A DNA stretch of 64,000 bases. Origin: Aporrectodea caliginosa. Taxonomy: Eukaryota; Annelida; Clitellata; Crassiclitellata; Lumbricidae. Under the pieces are notes generated by a model that was given only the letters and a program-made list of their open reading frames with translations, was not told where the DNA came from and ran no database searches. The stretch spans positions 186,001-250,000 of the forward strand of contig JACEVL010000410.1 in the NCBI GenBank assembly GCA_020284085.1, written 5' to 3'. This document shows, piece after piece, positions 33,921 to 45,650 of the stretch (position 1 is the stretch's first letter; every line of letters begins with the position of its first letter). The position numbers and the translations under genes were made by a program.

Positions 33921-34540
33921 TATTCACCCCTTCATCTAGTTCGTATCTAAGAACTCAGAGCATTCGGCAGAGGTATCCATCCTTGTTCAGCTTACACGTT
34001 TACTTATAACCTAATATAGGCCTAATAAACTGAGAGAAAAACAAAGAAAGGGGCAACGCGAATGGATAGAATTGAACAGTATAAGAGAATAGTCCTTTCC
34101 AAAATGAGCCCGAGATGCATTAGTTGCGGCTAAAAGCCCTCCTCAAAGGGTACAGGTCTATGTTAAAGATTCTCCATGTCTTCGGAAAATGCCGTCATTG
34201 GCTGGATTTCAACGTCGTGGCAAAGTAAGCAATTCTAGAATTGGCCTGGCACTGTGCAATTTAAGAGTAAGCTTAGTCAGAGAAACTTATCCCTGGCTTG
34301 GATGGAAACTCTCAGTCTCTTGGTTTCACAAATTTGACGATAGACTCAGAGAGGAAGAGAAACTAAAATGCAGTCCTATAGTTCAGTCATGTATACAAGT
34401 ATTGTTTGTAGCACAATTTGCTAAATTCTGGTTTGCTGCAAAAAGTAAGATACATGTTTACTTGTTCAAATTCAGACTGTTCTAATATCATGGCAGGCAA
34501 CGTTTTGTGGAAACGGCAATACTCCAGAGAGGGTCACTAC

Positions 34541-34680
<140 letters not shown>

Positions 34681-34689
34681 CGTCCTAGA

Positions 34690-36570
34690 AACCTCGTTGC
34701 TGACGCTGATGATGGTGATGATGATGTTGATGCTGATGCTAACGATTATGATGTCCTAGAAACCTCGTTTTCGCTAATCTCGTGTATGTGTGTACATATG
34801 ACGTGGAGATTTTATAGCGCATTTACTTGTTCTCATAGGCGCTCTTCGCTACGGTTTGCGAGATCGCCTATACCGAATAAGTTCAAAATGATAATTGTAA
34901 TAAATTGGAATAAGGCGTGATGAAATTAACTTAGAGATTGCACAATTGCAGTGAAACTCAACTATATTATGTCAAGTGAAGCCGATCGATTGATTGATTT
35001 GTTGCCAAGGTTGGCTGCACTTAGAATATGATTATGAATCACAGTCACGTAATAGAATGAGCAGACGGCGGATAATAGTGAGCCAGACGTATTTGCTTTC
35101 TATTCTTACTATTTTATGGCCTTATTATTGTCTGAATGTTTTAACAACTGTTGAAAAACGTTTCCTAAACGACTTAATTATTCTGCTCCAATTGATGTCG
35201 TTTTAATGCGACAAGTGGAAAGTTGGGTCATGCATGGGAAGTAGGTCGTTGGTACTTAACCATTTAGACGAGGCAATGATATAGGTCGACGATTTAAAGA
35301 GAAAAATGACAAGAGCTAGAAGAAGAATAGAAGAAGAATAGAACAAAATACTGATTGCAAACAAAATAAAAGGAACACGAAGAACAACAATAACAACAAA
35401 ACCAAGAAGTACAAGAACAGTAACAAAAAAGTTAAAATAATATGCAAAGAGCAAGAAATGTGGAAGTGACTGAATTAAGCTGAAGCTGATCTTTTTGATG
35501 TACCATGAAATTTCAGGAAATCTTATTATTATTATATAGGGCTACATCATATGAGCCATCACTGCATGCAACGAAATAATTTTGATTTTAAGCAATTCAT
35601 CAAATATTCATGCGATCTTGCATCGCTGGTAATTTATTAAATTCGTCCTTTCATTAGTAATTTATTGTCCTCAGGTAGAACATAGTAAGATGTGACATAT
35701 AAAAATGTTTCTGTGGTGTCTGCATACTATAGCCTATGTTTGTATGTATGTATGCGGAGATTTTTAAAGCGCATTTTTTTACTCCTCAAAAGCGTCAGAT
35801 ACAAAGGATATACAAAGTGGAGATCCAGAAAGGACCGAGACCCCGGGGTTTGTACGGTCGCCCATGTAACATCAAAGCAGTCTAAACTGACAAATGATCA
35901 ACGAAATGCAGATGGACTTGAACACAAAAAGAATGGAATGAAAATGAACAAAAAGCTGAACTGACACTCAAGTTATAAGATTTATTCTTCGTATAACTTA
36001 TTAATTTATTTGTTTCGTTTAAATAAACGCTAACACGCTTTGGGAAACTATATTACAAACATTAGGTCAACGCATTTAGTTGAACAAAATCGAAAATTAG
36101 TTTGAGGCTTCGAGCAGAACTTCCTTAACAACGATCCTGCGATCTGCTGGTATGATGCATAATATACTTAGAATCTGGTATGATGTATTGTATACTGTAT
36201 AGTCCTACTATAATTAGAAATGACTCAAAAGTGACCTCTGAAAGTTGAGGAATACAACTTTCGCTTAAAACGATGCACGTAGCTTAATTCAGCAATCTTC
36301 ACCGTATTACGGTGAGCAATATTTAAATGTTGAGGTCATAGCATTTTTTACTGAATAGCCTACAAGAACATGACGATAACTACCTGCATTAATCGTAAAT
36401 TTCTTGAAATTAAGACTGTAATTATGCTTATTAGCTCAATTTTGCTTTATGCAGGTTCACTTATCACCGAAGAAGCGCGATAATGTCATATATTCTGTCA
36501 TGCGTTTTAGCTTTCATTAAATGCATGATCGCCTGATCGGGTCACCATTCCAAATGCTGCTTATGATCTG
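34690..36570. other. No gene; two degenerate repeat 3' ends
   Basis: Two segments, 34800-34870 and 35752-35800, share 'ggagattttNaagcgcattt..tNctc' and look like minus-strand 3' stubs of one repeat family. Other frames are short. Confidence 0.45.
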
Positions 36571-36840
36571 ATTAATCGGTGCGCTCTCTGTCTGTCTGTC
36601 TCTTTGTCTCTGTCTGTCTGTCTGTCTGTCTCTCTCTGTCTCTCTCTCTCTGTCTCTCTCTGTTTCTCTCTGTCTCTGTCTCTGTCTCTATCTGTCTGTC
36701 TGTCTCTCTCTGTCTCTCTCTCTATCTCTCTGTTGTCTCTGTCTGTCTATGCGCGCGCGTGCACATGTGTAATGTGTATGTGATGTGTGTCAATGTTTGT
36801 GTTTGTTAGTGTTTGGGCGTGTGTACGTGTTTCTGTGTGT
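36571..36840. repeat. (TCTG)n/(TCTC)n microsatellite
   Basis: A pyrimidine-rich run with TG-rich words at its right end. The Cys/Leu/Ser-rich frame is an artefact. Confidence 0.95.
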
Positions 36841-37169
36841 GAATCAACTGAGTGACAAACTGATACAATTACTTAATTGAAATTGGTCAGATGTCTTCTT
36901 CTTCAACAATACTTTTAAGAGGAACGCCTCAATTCCAAGACAACCAAAATTTCAGTATTGAATTATATTGTAAATCATGCAAATGAATTACTATTCACAA
37001 ACAGTCAGATTGTCAAAATCAAGAGTTTTGTAGGTTTGTTTAATAACACAATCTGTTACACTCTGCATGTTTAGCTTCAGAATTCAGTTGTCATGCCACA
37101 AATCCTAAATCCTGAGCTATCTTCGCCGTATACCTCATTTGCCGCTCCAATTCTGCGTGAGCAGCATCC

Positions 37170-37325
37170 ACTGTATCCCTCTGACTGTCTGGATTCAACC
37201 TGGAACCGATTTTGACCTTGCCTGCCTATCTAATTTGCTTTGACTAAATGGCTGTGAATAAACTGATTCCCGCGACTTAACGTTTTTGGGCGCTGTACAA
37301 ATTTTGAGATTACGATTAAGATTTT
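37170..37325 (+). repeat. Retrotransposon 3' end, family A
   Basis: This shares 'gctgtgaataaactg', 'gggcgctgtacaaattttga' and 'gattacgattaag' with the copies at 13 and 31 kb. It lies just left of the inverted-repeat element at 37467. Confidence 0.55.
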
Positions 37326-37466
37326 ATGATACTGTATACACAGAAGAAGTTCATGAACAGATCAAATAGTGTAAACTTATGTTACAAAGACAGTGCAATA
37401 GTCTCACGGCACAAGTGTCGAGTGCAAGGCAGTAAAATACGGTGTAGGCCTATACATTGCCTATGA

Positions 37467-38627
37467 GGGTATATTTCACAACAGGAGGCAAATTCAGAAA
37501 TAGAATTAGAAAAAATAAGTCATGAAATTGTTTTTAAATTCTTACACAAATATTTGCATGGCAGTGCTGAAGCATAGCCTACTTAATATTGAGCAGAGCT
37601 TAAATTTGACAGATTTGGCCTAATTTTTCATTTTAGTTTTTTTACTATGTGAAACACATACAACTTTGATTCATAAATATTTACATCTCCGTTACGTAAT
37701 AAATACACATTACAATATACCGCCACTGTTTATAATTAGTGATTAATTAGTATTAAGTGTGCATTAAATTATAACGCAGCAAAATAAATTACTATGACGA
37801 TAAATTATCTACATGTACCATTAAATAAATTCATTTTAATAGAAAAATAAAGTAACGGAGTTGTAGTAACGGAGTTGTAAAATATTCATAATTAGGTCTC
37901 CACGCTTACCGGGCGATTTAAGATATAAAAAATAGTTAGTTTATAGTGGCCAGGCTGTCAGTTTCAATATTATTTTTGAAAGAAAAAAATTATATAGGCC
38001 TATATACGCAAAATGCAATAATTACAGTCACGGAGTTGTAAATCTTTTTTATACTATAACATTAGGCTACCGGATAAATTTCCGCAAATTGTCAACAGAA
38101 GCAAAAATCCATATTGATTTCTTTTTGATAAAATCAATGCAGAAATGTTCCCTGCTATCGAAGATGTCAATTCAAAAAAATTGAGTTTTCAATTTATTCC
38201 ACAGATGGCAGAAACCCATTCGTAACGGAGTTGTAAGCAATATTTGAAGACAGAGGGTTTTAGTTATTTTTTAATTATTTAGTTCGTTAATAAGTTAATA
38301 AAAACCATATAGAGCAATGGATATATGTAAGTTAATGATCTAAAAATTATAAAACATCAGTTTAGCGCTTCAACTGTTACCCTAACGTAACGTTGAATTA
38401 ACGCGTGCACCATTAGAAAGGACGAGCAATTTCGGGTTAAAATTGGACTTTATAATTTTTTTATCTTACTAATCATCTAAATAATGTAACAGAAATAATT
38501 TTTTATAACTAACTTATGCCCTATGATATATTTAAAAATAAAAAGTTATAATTTTACACTTTGTGTAAGCCGCCAAAAAGAGAAGACGGAAATTTATCTA
38601 ATTTGCCACCTGTTGTGAAATATACCC
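37467..38627. mobile_element. 1.16-kb terminal-inverted-repeat DNA element
   Basis: The left end GGGTATATTTCACAACAGGA and the following GGCAAATT are matched by the right end on the opposite strand over 28 bp with one mismatch. The interior is very AT-rich with no transposase. It carries the word TAACGGAGTTGTA at 37853, 37866 and 38222, and a variant (CACGGAGTTGTA) at about 38029. A TA on each side (37462-37463 and 38629-38630) would be a minimal target duplication, pointing weakly to a Tc1/mariner-like origin. The superfamily is uncertain. Confidence 0.75.
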
Positions 38628-38904
38628 ATAATACTAACGTTGAATGTATTATGCAATTCAGTGTTATGTAATGCAACGTTGCTTATAGCGTAACATATTG
38701 CAGTATCAATCGCCGTATACATGCCAATCGTTTAAATACAAGTATTACAAATGCAACTGCATTTGATACTGCCCTCAAGGCTAAAGGCTCTTATACACGA
38801 TATCCGCCTCGGGAGGTCATTCTGCGTTAAAGCCGAGCGTTGTAGGCCTATAACCAGTTTGCTAGTCTATAGTATCTTATGGATAGAAGTTACACTGACC
38901 TAAT

Positions 38905-38940
38905 CATGAAGAACCTTGAAGGTCATTCTTCAAGGTTCCT
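38905..38940. repeat. Short hairpin
   Basis: The arms GAAGAACCTTGAA and TTCAAGGTTCCTC are inverse complements with one mismatch and an 8-nt loop. Confidence 0.8.
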
Positions 38941-38944
38941 CATC

Positions 38945-39065
38945 TTAAGGTTTGTCAGCGCTCGCGAATATGCTGCAGTAGGCCTACTCTGCGTGCGCTA
39001 TATATAGTAATAACTTAATAGAGCCCTTTAGAAGTTTGGAGTTTTTCCATTGCGATTACCATTAT
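38945..39065 (+). repeat. Retrotransposon 3' end, family A, interrupted
   Basis: It has 'cagcgctcgcgaatatgctg' and, after about 50 bp, 'ccctttagaagtttggag'. Relative to the other copies it carries extra sequence containing GCGCTATATATAG. Confidence 0.5.
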
Positions 39066-39189
39066 AATGTTTATAACTCTGTATCAAGACATGTCACAAA
39101 CCATTCAAAAACATATCACAAACCTTTCAAATTCTTCAGTTTTTGCAGAAGAATTACATTGTAAGTCTTGCAATGTAAGATAGGTCTAC

Positions 39190-39335
39190 ATCTTTATCTA
39201 GGGTGACCGGCGAGATGAGTCCTATGTGACTTCACCGGTAGCCCACCACTCGGTTTGTAAAATTTGTGTATTGTCATTTTGCTTTATTTTGTGGTGAATA
39301 AACTACTTACTTACTTACTTACTTACATAGTTTGA
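39190..39335 (+). repeat. Retrotransposon 3' end with (ACTT)n tail
   Basis: The sequence ends 'gtggtgaataaacta' followed by (CTTA)n at 39308-39327. The same tail type follows the LINE at 59 kb. No coding portion was recognised. Confidence 0.5.
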
Positions 39336-40954
39336 CTGAGGCACAAAGACAATAACATTGACACCCGTAGAACGGTTCGAAAACATGCCTAAAGAATACT
39401 CCGAAATAGGACGCAGTTATAATAGTATACAGGCCTATGCTTCAATTTTCCATTGCTCCAACCCCGACTTCGGAACTACAGAGAACTGGTTTAGTGGAGT
39501 ATATTTACTTTCCAGTTCAAAACAAAGCGTCGCAATATTACCCAAATTACGAAGCACATACGTTTTTTATCTGCATTAATTATAACCCATTGTTACAATT
39601 TAACATTGCAATATGTCTGCGTTTTGCTTATCAAAAGTGATAAATGCAGACATAGATACAGTCATCATCTTTATAACTTGTGCATGGTGTTAGAACGGTG
39701 ATGAAACCACTGAAACTATATTTTGAATCTGATTGCGTCTTGTTAAATCCATCCTTCATCATAGACGTATACCGGTTACCAAAACCATGTAACTTACAAC
39801 AAATGGTTGCATGGATATTCATTATGTTTATTGTTGCTGTCGTGTCTTCTCGCAAATACAGCATGCATGCAGGACCATCTGAAGGCCGTCGTCACCGTGT
39901 TGAGAATTTAGAGGTCCAGAAGTTTTGACGGCGCGTATACTAATAGGAGAAAGTTAGAAGTTTTCGAGACTTAGATGACCACTTCCAAATCTCAGGTATT
40001 TCTGGTGACCAATGATTTTGCTAATCTCTTTCACCCGTTCTCTTGAACAATCATTGTATACTCGTCACGCACGAGCGTCCACATCTGCCCTCATGGAAGG
40101 GACATGCCCTGTGTTCAGACTTCCTTTTGCTTCACATCCATGGCAGCAGCCATAGACCAAATGGTATACTACCGTACAAGCACACAATGATTGCGCTCTC
40201 AACTTACATGACTTGTAAACCCTATATACATAAGGATCCTCTTCTCTTAATTATATCTCTCTGGGATAGATACACAGCTCTGCATCTGTCCGTCCACTCC
40301 CTCTCTCTGTCTCTGTCTCTGTCTCTGTCTCTCTCTGAGCTGTCTCTGCCACATGTGCACCTCTCTCCACACATCTCTGTCTATTTCCAAATACTAGGAT
40401 TTGACTCAAATCTGTTATTGTGTGTACAAGTTTTTTCTGCATGCTTGCTTATCTGACTCTGTCTCTCTTCGACTTTCCCTTTCACGTTCTCCCTGTGTTT
40501 GTATAGTTTGCATTTCATAAACAGTGACTATAAAGAGACTTCTAATGTATGTGTTAACGCGCTTTTTATAGAGTTTAATAAAAGTTACGCATAACTGTAG
40601 TTGTAGTGCAGATTTATCACTTTATGCATGCATAGGTTACATACAATTCGTTTACCCGCTTACAACCGATTTTCCTTTAGCACCTTGGAAAACCTTGCTA
40701 CAAGTTTTTCTCATTCGGAGCCTGTTGGCTGTTGCACGACTGATCTCTTCCTGAACGTCTTAACCGATACGTATAGTGTGTCGTGTCATTAATTAGAATT
40801 CATGAGCACATAATATTATTATACCACTCTTTGGTAGAGTGTTTCCTGTAATCCTTTTATATTTGTACTCTATACATTCATTTTTGAATCCGTTGGATTT
40901 ATGATATCCGTAGATGTATAACCTTGTTTGTACGAAACCTGAAGCATTTATGAG
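39336..40954. other. No recognised gene
   Basis: One plus-strand frame ending at 39928 has an internal ATG (about 39803) followed by a hydrophobic run (MVAWIFIMFIVAVVSS) and 25 polar residues. It looks like a signal peptide but is very short and unsupported. The frame at 40043-40456 crosses a (TCTCTG)n run at 40300-40335 and is not a gene. Confidence 0.4.
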
Positions 40955-40960
40955 TTTATT
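40955..40960 (-). terminator. Possible polyadenylation signal of the POU gene
   Basis: TTTATT on the plus strand is AATAAA on the minus strand, 620 bp beyond the POU stop codon. It is the first canonical hexamer I noticed downstream. Variant signals nearer the gene cannot be excluded. Confidence 0.3.
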
Positions 40961-41519
40961 GTTTCCTTAATAAGCATTGCTACTAATTTACATTACATTA
41001 CGAAATGTTCGATTCTTGTATCATGGCTGAGGGCAAACAACGTATACTTATAAGTTATATGGTTATATAAACAGTTATGCCAATTGAATTAAAAAGCAAT
41101 TAAAATTAAAATGAATTAAAATTGATCAAAGAACAATTTCTTATAATCTTCAATTGTACAAGAAACAGGTTTTTGAAGCCACGGATTCGTGATTTCATTA
41201 ATTGGGCTTTAAATGTTGTCTAAAATTAACAGACGCTAAAGTTCCTTTCAAATACTGTCATCAGCAAATTTACACAAATTTTGAGTAAAATTTCTGGATT
41301 AGTCATCGACGTGATTGTTATTTACAGTATACTTTGGACGATGCCAGCGCCTACACAATAGCCGTATGTCTGTAGCATGGACGTGACACTTGATGGTAGG
41401 CATGATGAGCATGACGTGTTTACAGTCACGCATAGTCACAGACAGCCTGCATAGAATATCAAGGATACATCCATTGTGAGATGGCGTTGCAATGGTCCAA
41501 ACGCATGCCTATACGGCAG

Positions 41520-41536
41520 CGGTTGCTATGGAGACC
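41520..41536. promoter_or_regulatory. RFX X-box-like word downstream of the POU gene
   Basis: GGTTGCTATGGAGACC at 41521 resembles the RFX consensus GTTGCCATGGCAAC, with both half sites recognisable. It lies 45 bp beyond the stop codon, in the 3' untranslated region. It may be chance. Confidence 0.2.
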
Positions 41537-41579
41537 GTCGCTATGACGACGGATTGAATGCGAATGAAGTGCGTTGTCG

Positions 41580-41930
41580 TCAGTTAATATGAATCAGTCC
41601 ATCGTTACCTGTGTAGTGGTGCATCATGGAAGACGGCTGCGGAGCTTGGAGAAGATGCGGGTGATGTTGGTGATGCGACGTCGCGCTGAGCGGTACCTGT
41701 GTATTGTAGCAGTTGGCGATCGACGATGAATTGATGGGGCTCGAGGCGGGCGAGTAGTCTCCTCCTCCCATGGGGCCACCGCCGCCGCCGGGGCACATGT
41801 GTCCATCGGGGCCGATGTTGTTCGGGGAACCGTTCATCGTCCTTTGGACTCCGCCACCGCAGTCGACCTGACCGCCACACGGACCCAGGTGCCCGCCGCC
41901 GCCGATTGAGAGGTAATTGGTGCGAAGGTG

Positions 41931-41978
<48 letters not shown>

Positions 41979-43472
41979 GTGATGGTGGTGGTGATGTGGA
42001 TGCGGAGGATGGTGAAGGGGTCCTCCGTCGTCGTCGTGTATGGATCCGGAGCCTGAGACAGGACCGATCATCGTGATCATCTCTCCGTTTGGTCCGACGG
42101 TCGTCGTTGGTGTCATTCGTTTCTCCTTCTGTCGTCGATTGCAGAACCAGACGCGGACGACTTCCTTCTCCAGTTGGAGCATCTCCGCCAGTTGGGCGAT
42201 GTCCTGCGCCGCTGGCTTCGGGTGCTTCAGGAAGTGCGCCTCCAGCTCGCCCTTGACCGTCACCTCGATGCTCGTTCTCTTCTTGCGCTTGCGTCCCTGC
42301 GCCGCCAGTTTGTCCATGTTCGTCGGAGATGTGCTCGTCGAATCCGCTTCCTCCAACCACTTCTGGAGGAGTGGCTTCAGCTTGCACATGTTCTTGAAGC
42401 TGAGCTGCAGTGCCTCGAAGCGACAGATGGTCGTCTGAGAGAAGACGTTGCCGTAGAGGGTTCCAAGGGCAAGGCCGACGTCTGCTTGCGTGAAGCCGAG
42501 CTTGATCCGTCGCTGTTTGAACTGTTTGGCGAAGACCTCAAGGTCATCGGACGAGGGAGTGTCTTCGTCCGAGTGACCGGCGTCGGTGCTGTGGTGAGAG
42601 GAATCGATGGAGTCGAGGGTCTCACGGAGACTCCAGCTGTACGGTCCAGTGGCCCCGTGATGGGGGTATCCGCCGTTCAGCAGGTACTCGGCGACGGTCG
42701 ACTGGTGAGGGTGGTGTGGGTGGTGGTCAGGCATGGTCATCTGGTGCGGTGGATGGCCACCAGGAGCAGCTGGTGACCAGTTGGGTGAGACGACCTGCAG
42801 GTGCTGATCCCTGCACTGGAGCTGTCGATTCGTCTCGTGCAGGATGTCGAGGTGACTGGGCTTTGAATCGACGACGTCATCCTGTCCCGTTGCAACGGAT
42901 CCATGCATCATCCCCGCTGCAGTGGACGGCCAGGAACCCTGAAGCCCCGTCTGGATCCAGTGAGGGTACGGACGCTGGACGACGTCGTGGTTGCCTAGAA
43001 ACGAATATCCGTTCAGATAGTAGTGTTGCTGATGGTGGGAAGGTGCGGGCGGTGGCGGGTGCGGTAGCGGAGGGCCCGAGAGGTAATGGTTGTGCGACGG
43101 AGGCGTTAAGCGGTAGTGCGACCGGCTTTGGACTGCGGAGAAATACTTCATATCGTTCACCTGATCCGGTGATATTTGAGATGACGCTGAACCTCCTCCC
43201 ATCGGAAGCAGCGAATAGTCGGAACCGTTGGCACATGTCTGTTGTTGCTGCTGCTGCTGTTGCTGGTGCATCTCATCAGTGAGAAGAGCGCTGTTGCTGC
43301 AGCCAGAACTCCCTGCAGAAGAGTCTGTCGCCGCAAGACCCGACGAGGCGATCCCTGAACCCGGATATGGACTGAGATCGGCCGTCGGACCGGTGGCCTT
43401 GGAGCAGGAGGCAGCGGCGGCCGCAGCAGCAGCAGCGGCCAGGTAGGAACTGATCGAAGTCGTTGCCGCCAT
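41580..43472 (-). CDS. POU3F: Class III POU-homeodomain transcription factor (Brn1/2/4, POU3F type), single exon
   Basis: This is a 630-residue nuclear DNA-binding regulator, read from ATG at 43472 to TGA at 41580. A TGA lies directly before the ATG in frame, so this is the 5'-most start. The N-terminus has a poly-Ala run (residues 11-21), poly-Gln (about 70-77) and a [12 protein letters not shown] segment recalling the conserved HQWITAL motif of POU3 proteins. The POU-specific domain spans about 302-377 ([40 protein letters not shown]). A short linker follows, then the homeodomain at about 395-454 with [11 protein letters not shown], and helix 3 [13 protein letters not shown], including the POU signature Cys50 (C444), W442, N445 and R447. 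The C-terminus has His-6/Gln-16 and Gly-rich tracts. The lack of introns is typical of the class. In many animals these proteins pattern the nervous system. The subclass is clear; the vertebrate paralogue is not implied. Confidence 0.97.
41937..41984. repeat. CAG/CTG trinucleotide run inside the POU coding sequence
   Basis: A nearly pure CTG run on the plus strand encodes the C-terminal poly-Gln (about 16 residues) directly after a His-6 tract. Such a pure run is likely to vary in length between individuals. Confidence 0.9.
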
Positions 43473-43700
43473 TCAAATACTACAACGGAGGAGTCGTCAA
43501 CCGAACGAACGAAAGACGAAGAAAGAGAGGACACGGATCGAACTGATCAGACTTGCAAAGCGAGTCAGCATCGAACTGTGCTTTTATGCAGATGACCAAC
43601 TCATTGGTCTACGCCCGGCTGCAGGCACTGGCAAAGCGCCGCAGTCGACGGCATCCGATTGGCCAGCGCCGGTGATTGGCACCACGCACCTGCAGCGTAT
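43473..43700 (-). promoter_or_regulatory. Core promoter and 5' leader of the POU gene
   Basis: On the minus strand a TATA-like CATAAAAG lies at 43588-43581. It is preceded by three CCAAT boxes (ATTGG on the plus strand at 43603, 43658 and 43675). Transcription would start near 43550, giving a leader of about 80 nt before the ATG at 43472. The TATA-like word is part of TGCATAAAAG, which also resembles half of a POU octamer. The TATA/CCAAT layout is visible in the sequence; the start site is inferred. Confidence 0.55.
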
Positions 43701-43990
43701 TGAGGCTGCTGCTTCGAGGCATGCCTCTCTTCCACGATGCAGCCAGCCTGCCAGGCAGACGGATGAACACAGAGGCGACCAGGCAGGCAGCCAGACCGGT
43801 CTGCTTCTGACTCGCTGTCTGTATAAACAATTAAACAATCAAAGAGGACCTTGAGTTCTATTCCGGCGGCCGACGGGAAAATTTATACAGAAACAGAACT
43901 GATAAAAATCCGAGCGTCATCAATGACTTATAGGCTCTGGCAAGTTCATCGATTTTCTGCCGCATTGCCCGCAAAACGCGCTCTTTATGG

Positions 43991-44060
43991 GCGTATTAGT
44001 CGATATAGGCGTATTAGTCCATATGCTGAGCGTATTAGTCTGCTATTATAGGCGTATTAG
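43991..44060. promoter_or_regulatory. Four copies of GCGTATTAG upstream of the POU gene
   Basis: GCGTATTAG occurs at 43991, 44009, 44030 and 44052, spaced 18-22 bp, mostly within GGCGTATTAGT. The cluster is about 440-510 bp upstream of the inferred start. It could be a factor-binding cluster or a decayed minisatellite. Confidence 0.45.
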
Positions 44061-44984
44061 GTTAAGAAATAGTTTGTATCATCAGTAATAGGCCATCTAG
44101 CTATTTAACCTGAATACGACCAATGTATAAAATTTAAGCACCAATTGTTGCGCTACTTTCCTGATCACATTTCCATTTACAGCTTAAATAAGTAAATATA
44201 TTTATGAAAATGTCATTTTCGCCATATTTACGATCCCTGTAATTTGTTTATGTAAGCATGCTTGTATCTAATCACTTTTGAGGCTATTTAAAGCGCCATA
44301 GGGAAGCGATAATCGCCTAAGTGAGAATACAGCTATATGAAAGAACGACAGGTTCGAGTCTGTACAAATTATATTGGTGGAGATGGAGAAAGCTCACACT
44401 GATAGTCCCACGCAGACACATAAATCAACGAACTCGGCCGGAAAAATGCCATACAAACTTCTACGTCGTCATCGTGTCATTTATTCATATAAATGGCACA
44501 CCCGATCACCGCTATGCTAATCCACAATCCTTACCAGCCTTACCACCATCTTAATTCCATCCTAATCATCATCATCACCATGCACCAACATCATTTGTCA
44601 CTGTGGTAAGGAAATAGCCAAATGAATTAGAAGTAATTTAATATCAATTGATATAGCTCTTGTTGAAGATTGCATTTGGCTTTTAAGGAAAGGTTCAAAT
44701 GCCAGATAATTCTTTCCACATTAAAATCCAGTAAGATTTATTGCTGTTTAATTTCTGACTCTAAATTGTCATTAGGAAAAGTATAAAAATGCATGAAATT
44801 AGTCCGATAGCGCTATAAGATATTGAAATCGTGCAAGTCGTGTTTAGACCAATTTGATTGCTTGTGTATACAGGCCTACTAGGGTTCAAAATGCGTCTAC
44901 ATCCATTCTATAGTTGAGACCCGTAATAGATGCGCCATTAAATTACATAACTTATGAAGCATTGAAATTCTGGAGTTGTGTTAC
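44061..44984. other. Upstream flank of the POU gene, no gene recognised
   Basis: AT-rich with short frames only. It contains 'aagcgccatagggaagcgat' at 44290, possibly a repeat end. Confidence 0.45.
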
Positions 44985-45650
44985 AATACAATACAATACA
45001 ACTGTAATTTGATAATGCCCTCCTTACAAAGTTCAGAAGTGCACATTGAAGCTGGGCAACTATTAAGAGCCATAAATAGACTGAAAGAGGTAAGTTTTAA
45101 GTTTAGAGCGAAAGACAGTCTCGCTAAGAGAGTTGCGAACATGAGGAGGTAGAGAGTTCCAGATGGAGGGACCGGCAACTGTGAATGAGCGACGGCCAAA
45201 AACAAGACGCCTATCAGGAACAACATACTTTCCAGCAGATGCTGATCGAAGAGAGGAGCGACCTTTAACAGAGTTGCAAGGTGTGACCATGGAAGACAAG
45301 TAGGAAAGGAGATGATCTGTGCATGCTCCGTACATGAGGAGTGCCAGCTTGAAGCGGATGCGCTCACAGACAGGAAGCCAGTGTAGAGAACGAAGAGCAG
45401 GTGTGATATGGTCTCGGTAAGAGAGTCCAAGACACAGTCTTGCAGCCTGATGCAGTATTCTGGTTAGAGGAAGCAGTGTGCATTCAGGGAGACCATAGAG
45501 TACCGAGTTGCAGTAGTCAAGTCGCGTCAGAATAAGGCAGTGTATTAGTGTTTTCAGTGATGCTGAGTCAAGAGTAGAGTAGAAGCTGTCGGATTCTCCT
45601 GAGATGAAACAAGCACGCGCGAGAGATGTTAGAGAGTCTTCCACTTAAAG
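44985..45650 (-). pseudogene. 5'-truncated L2/CR1-like LINE with intact reverse-transcriptase tail
   Basis: A 193-codon frame (45644 to 45063) encodes the C-terminal third of a LINE reverse transcriptase: LILTRLDYCNSVLYGLP, then ITPALRSLHWLPVCERIRFK, VPDRRLVFGRRSFTVAGPSI with WNSLPPHVRN, and FRSKLKTYLF near the end. This is the usual order in CR1/L2/Rex-like elements. The 3' untranslated part runs left to a (GTATT)n tail at 44980-45001. The YADD catalytic box and the endonuclease are missing, so it cannot move itself. The frame is unbroken and its tail closely matches the copy at 8724, which suggests a relatively young insertion. It lies about 1.5 kb upstream of the POU gene. Confidence 0.9.

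Noticed and set aside
39680..39928. Short secreted-peptide precursor starting at the internal ATG near 39803
   Set aside because: The hydrophobic leader is followed by only about 25 residues without cleavage or amidation motifs; too little support.
40043..40456. 137-codon plus-strand frame
   Set aside because: It crosses a (TCTCTG)n run, has no domain and no splice or promoter context.
42040..43446. Plus-strand frames of up to 200 codons and shifted minus-strand frames (260, 119, 125 codons)
   Set aside because: They lie over the POU coding sequence in other frames; its GC-rich composition leaves shadow frames open, and none has a domain.
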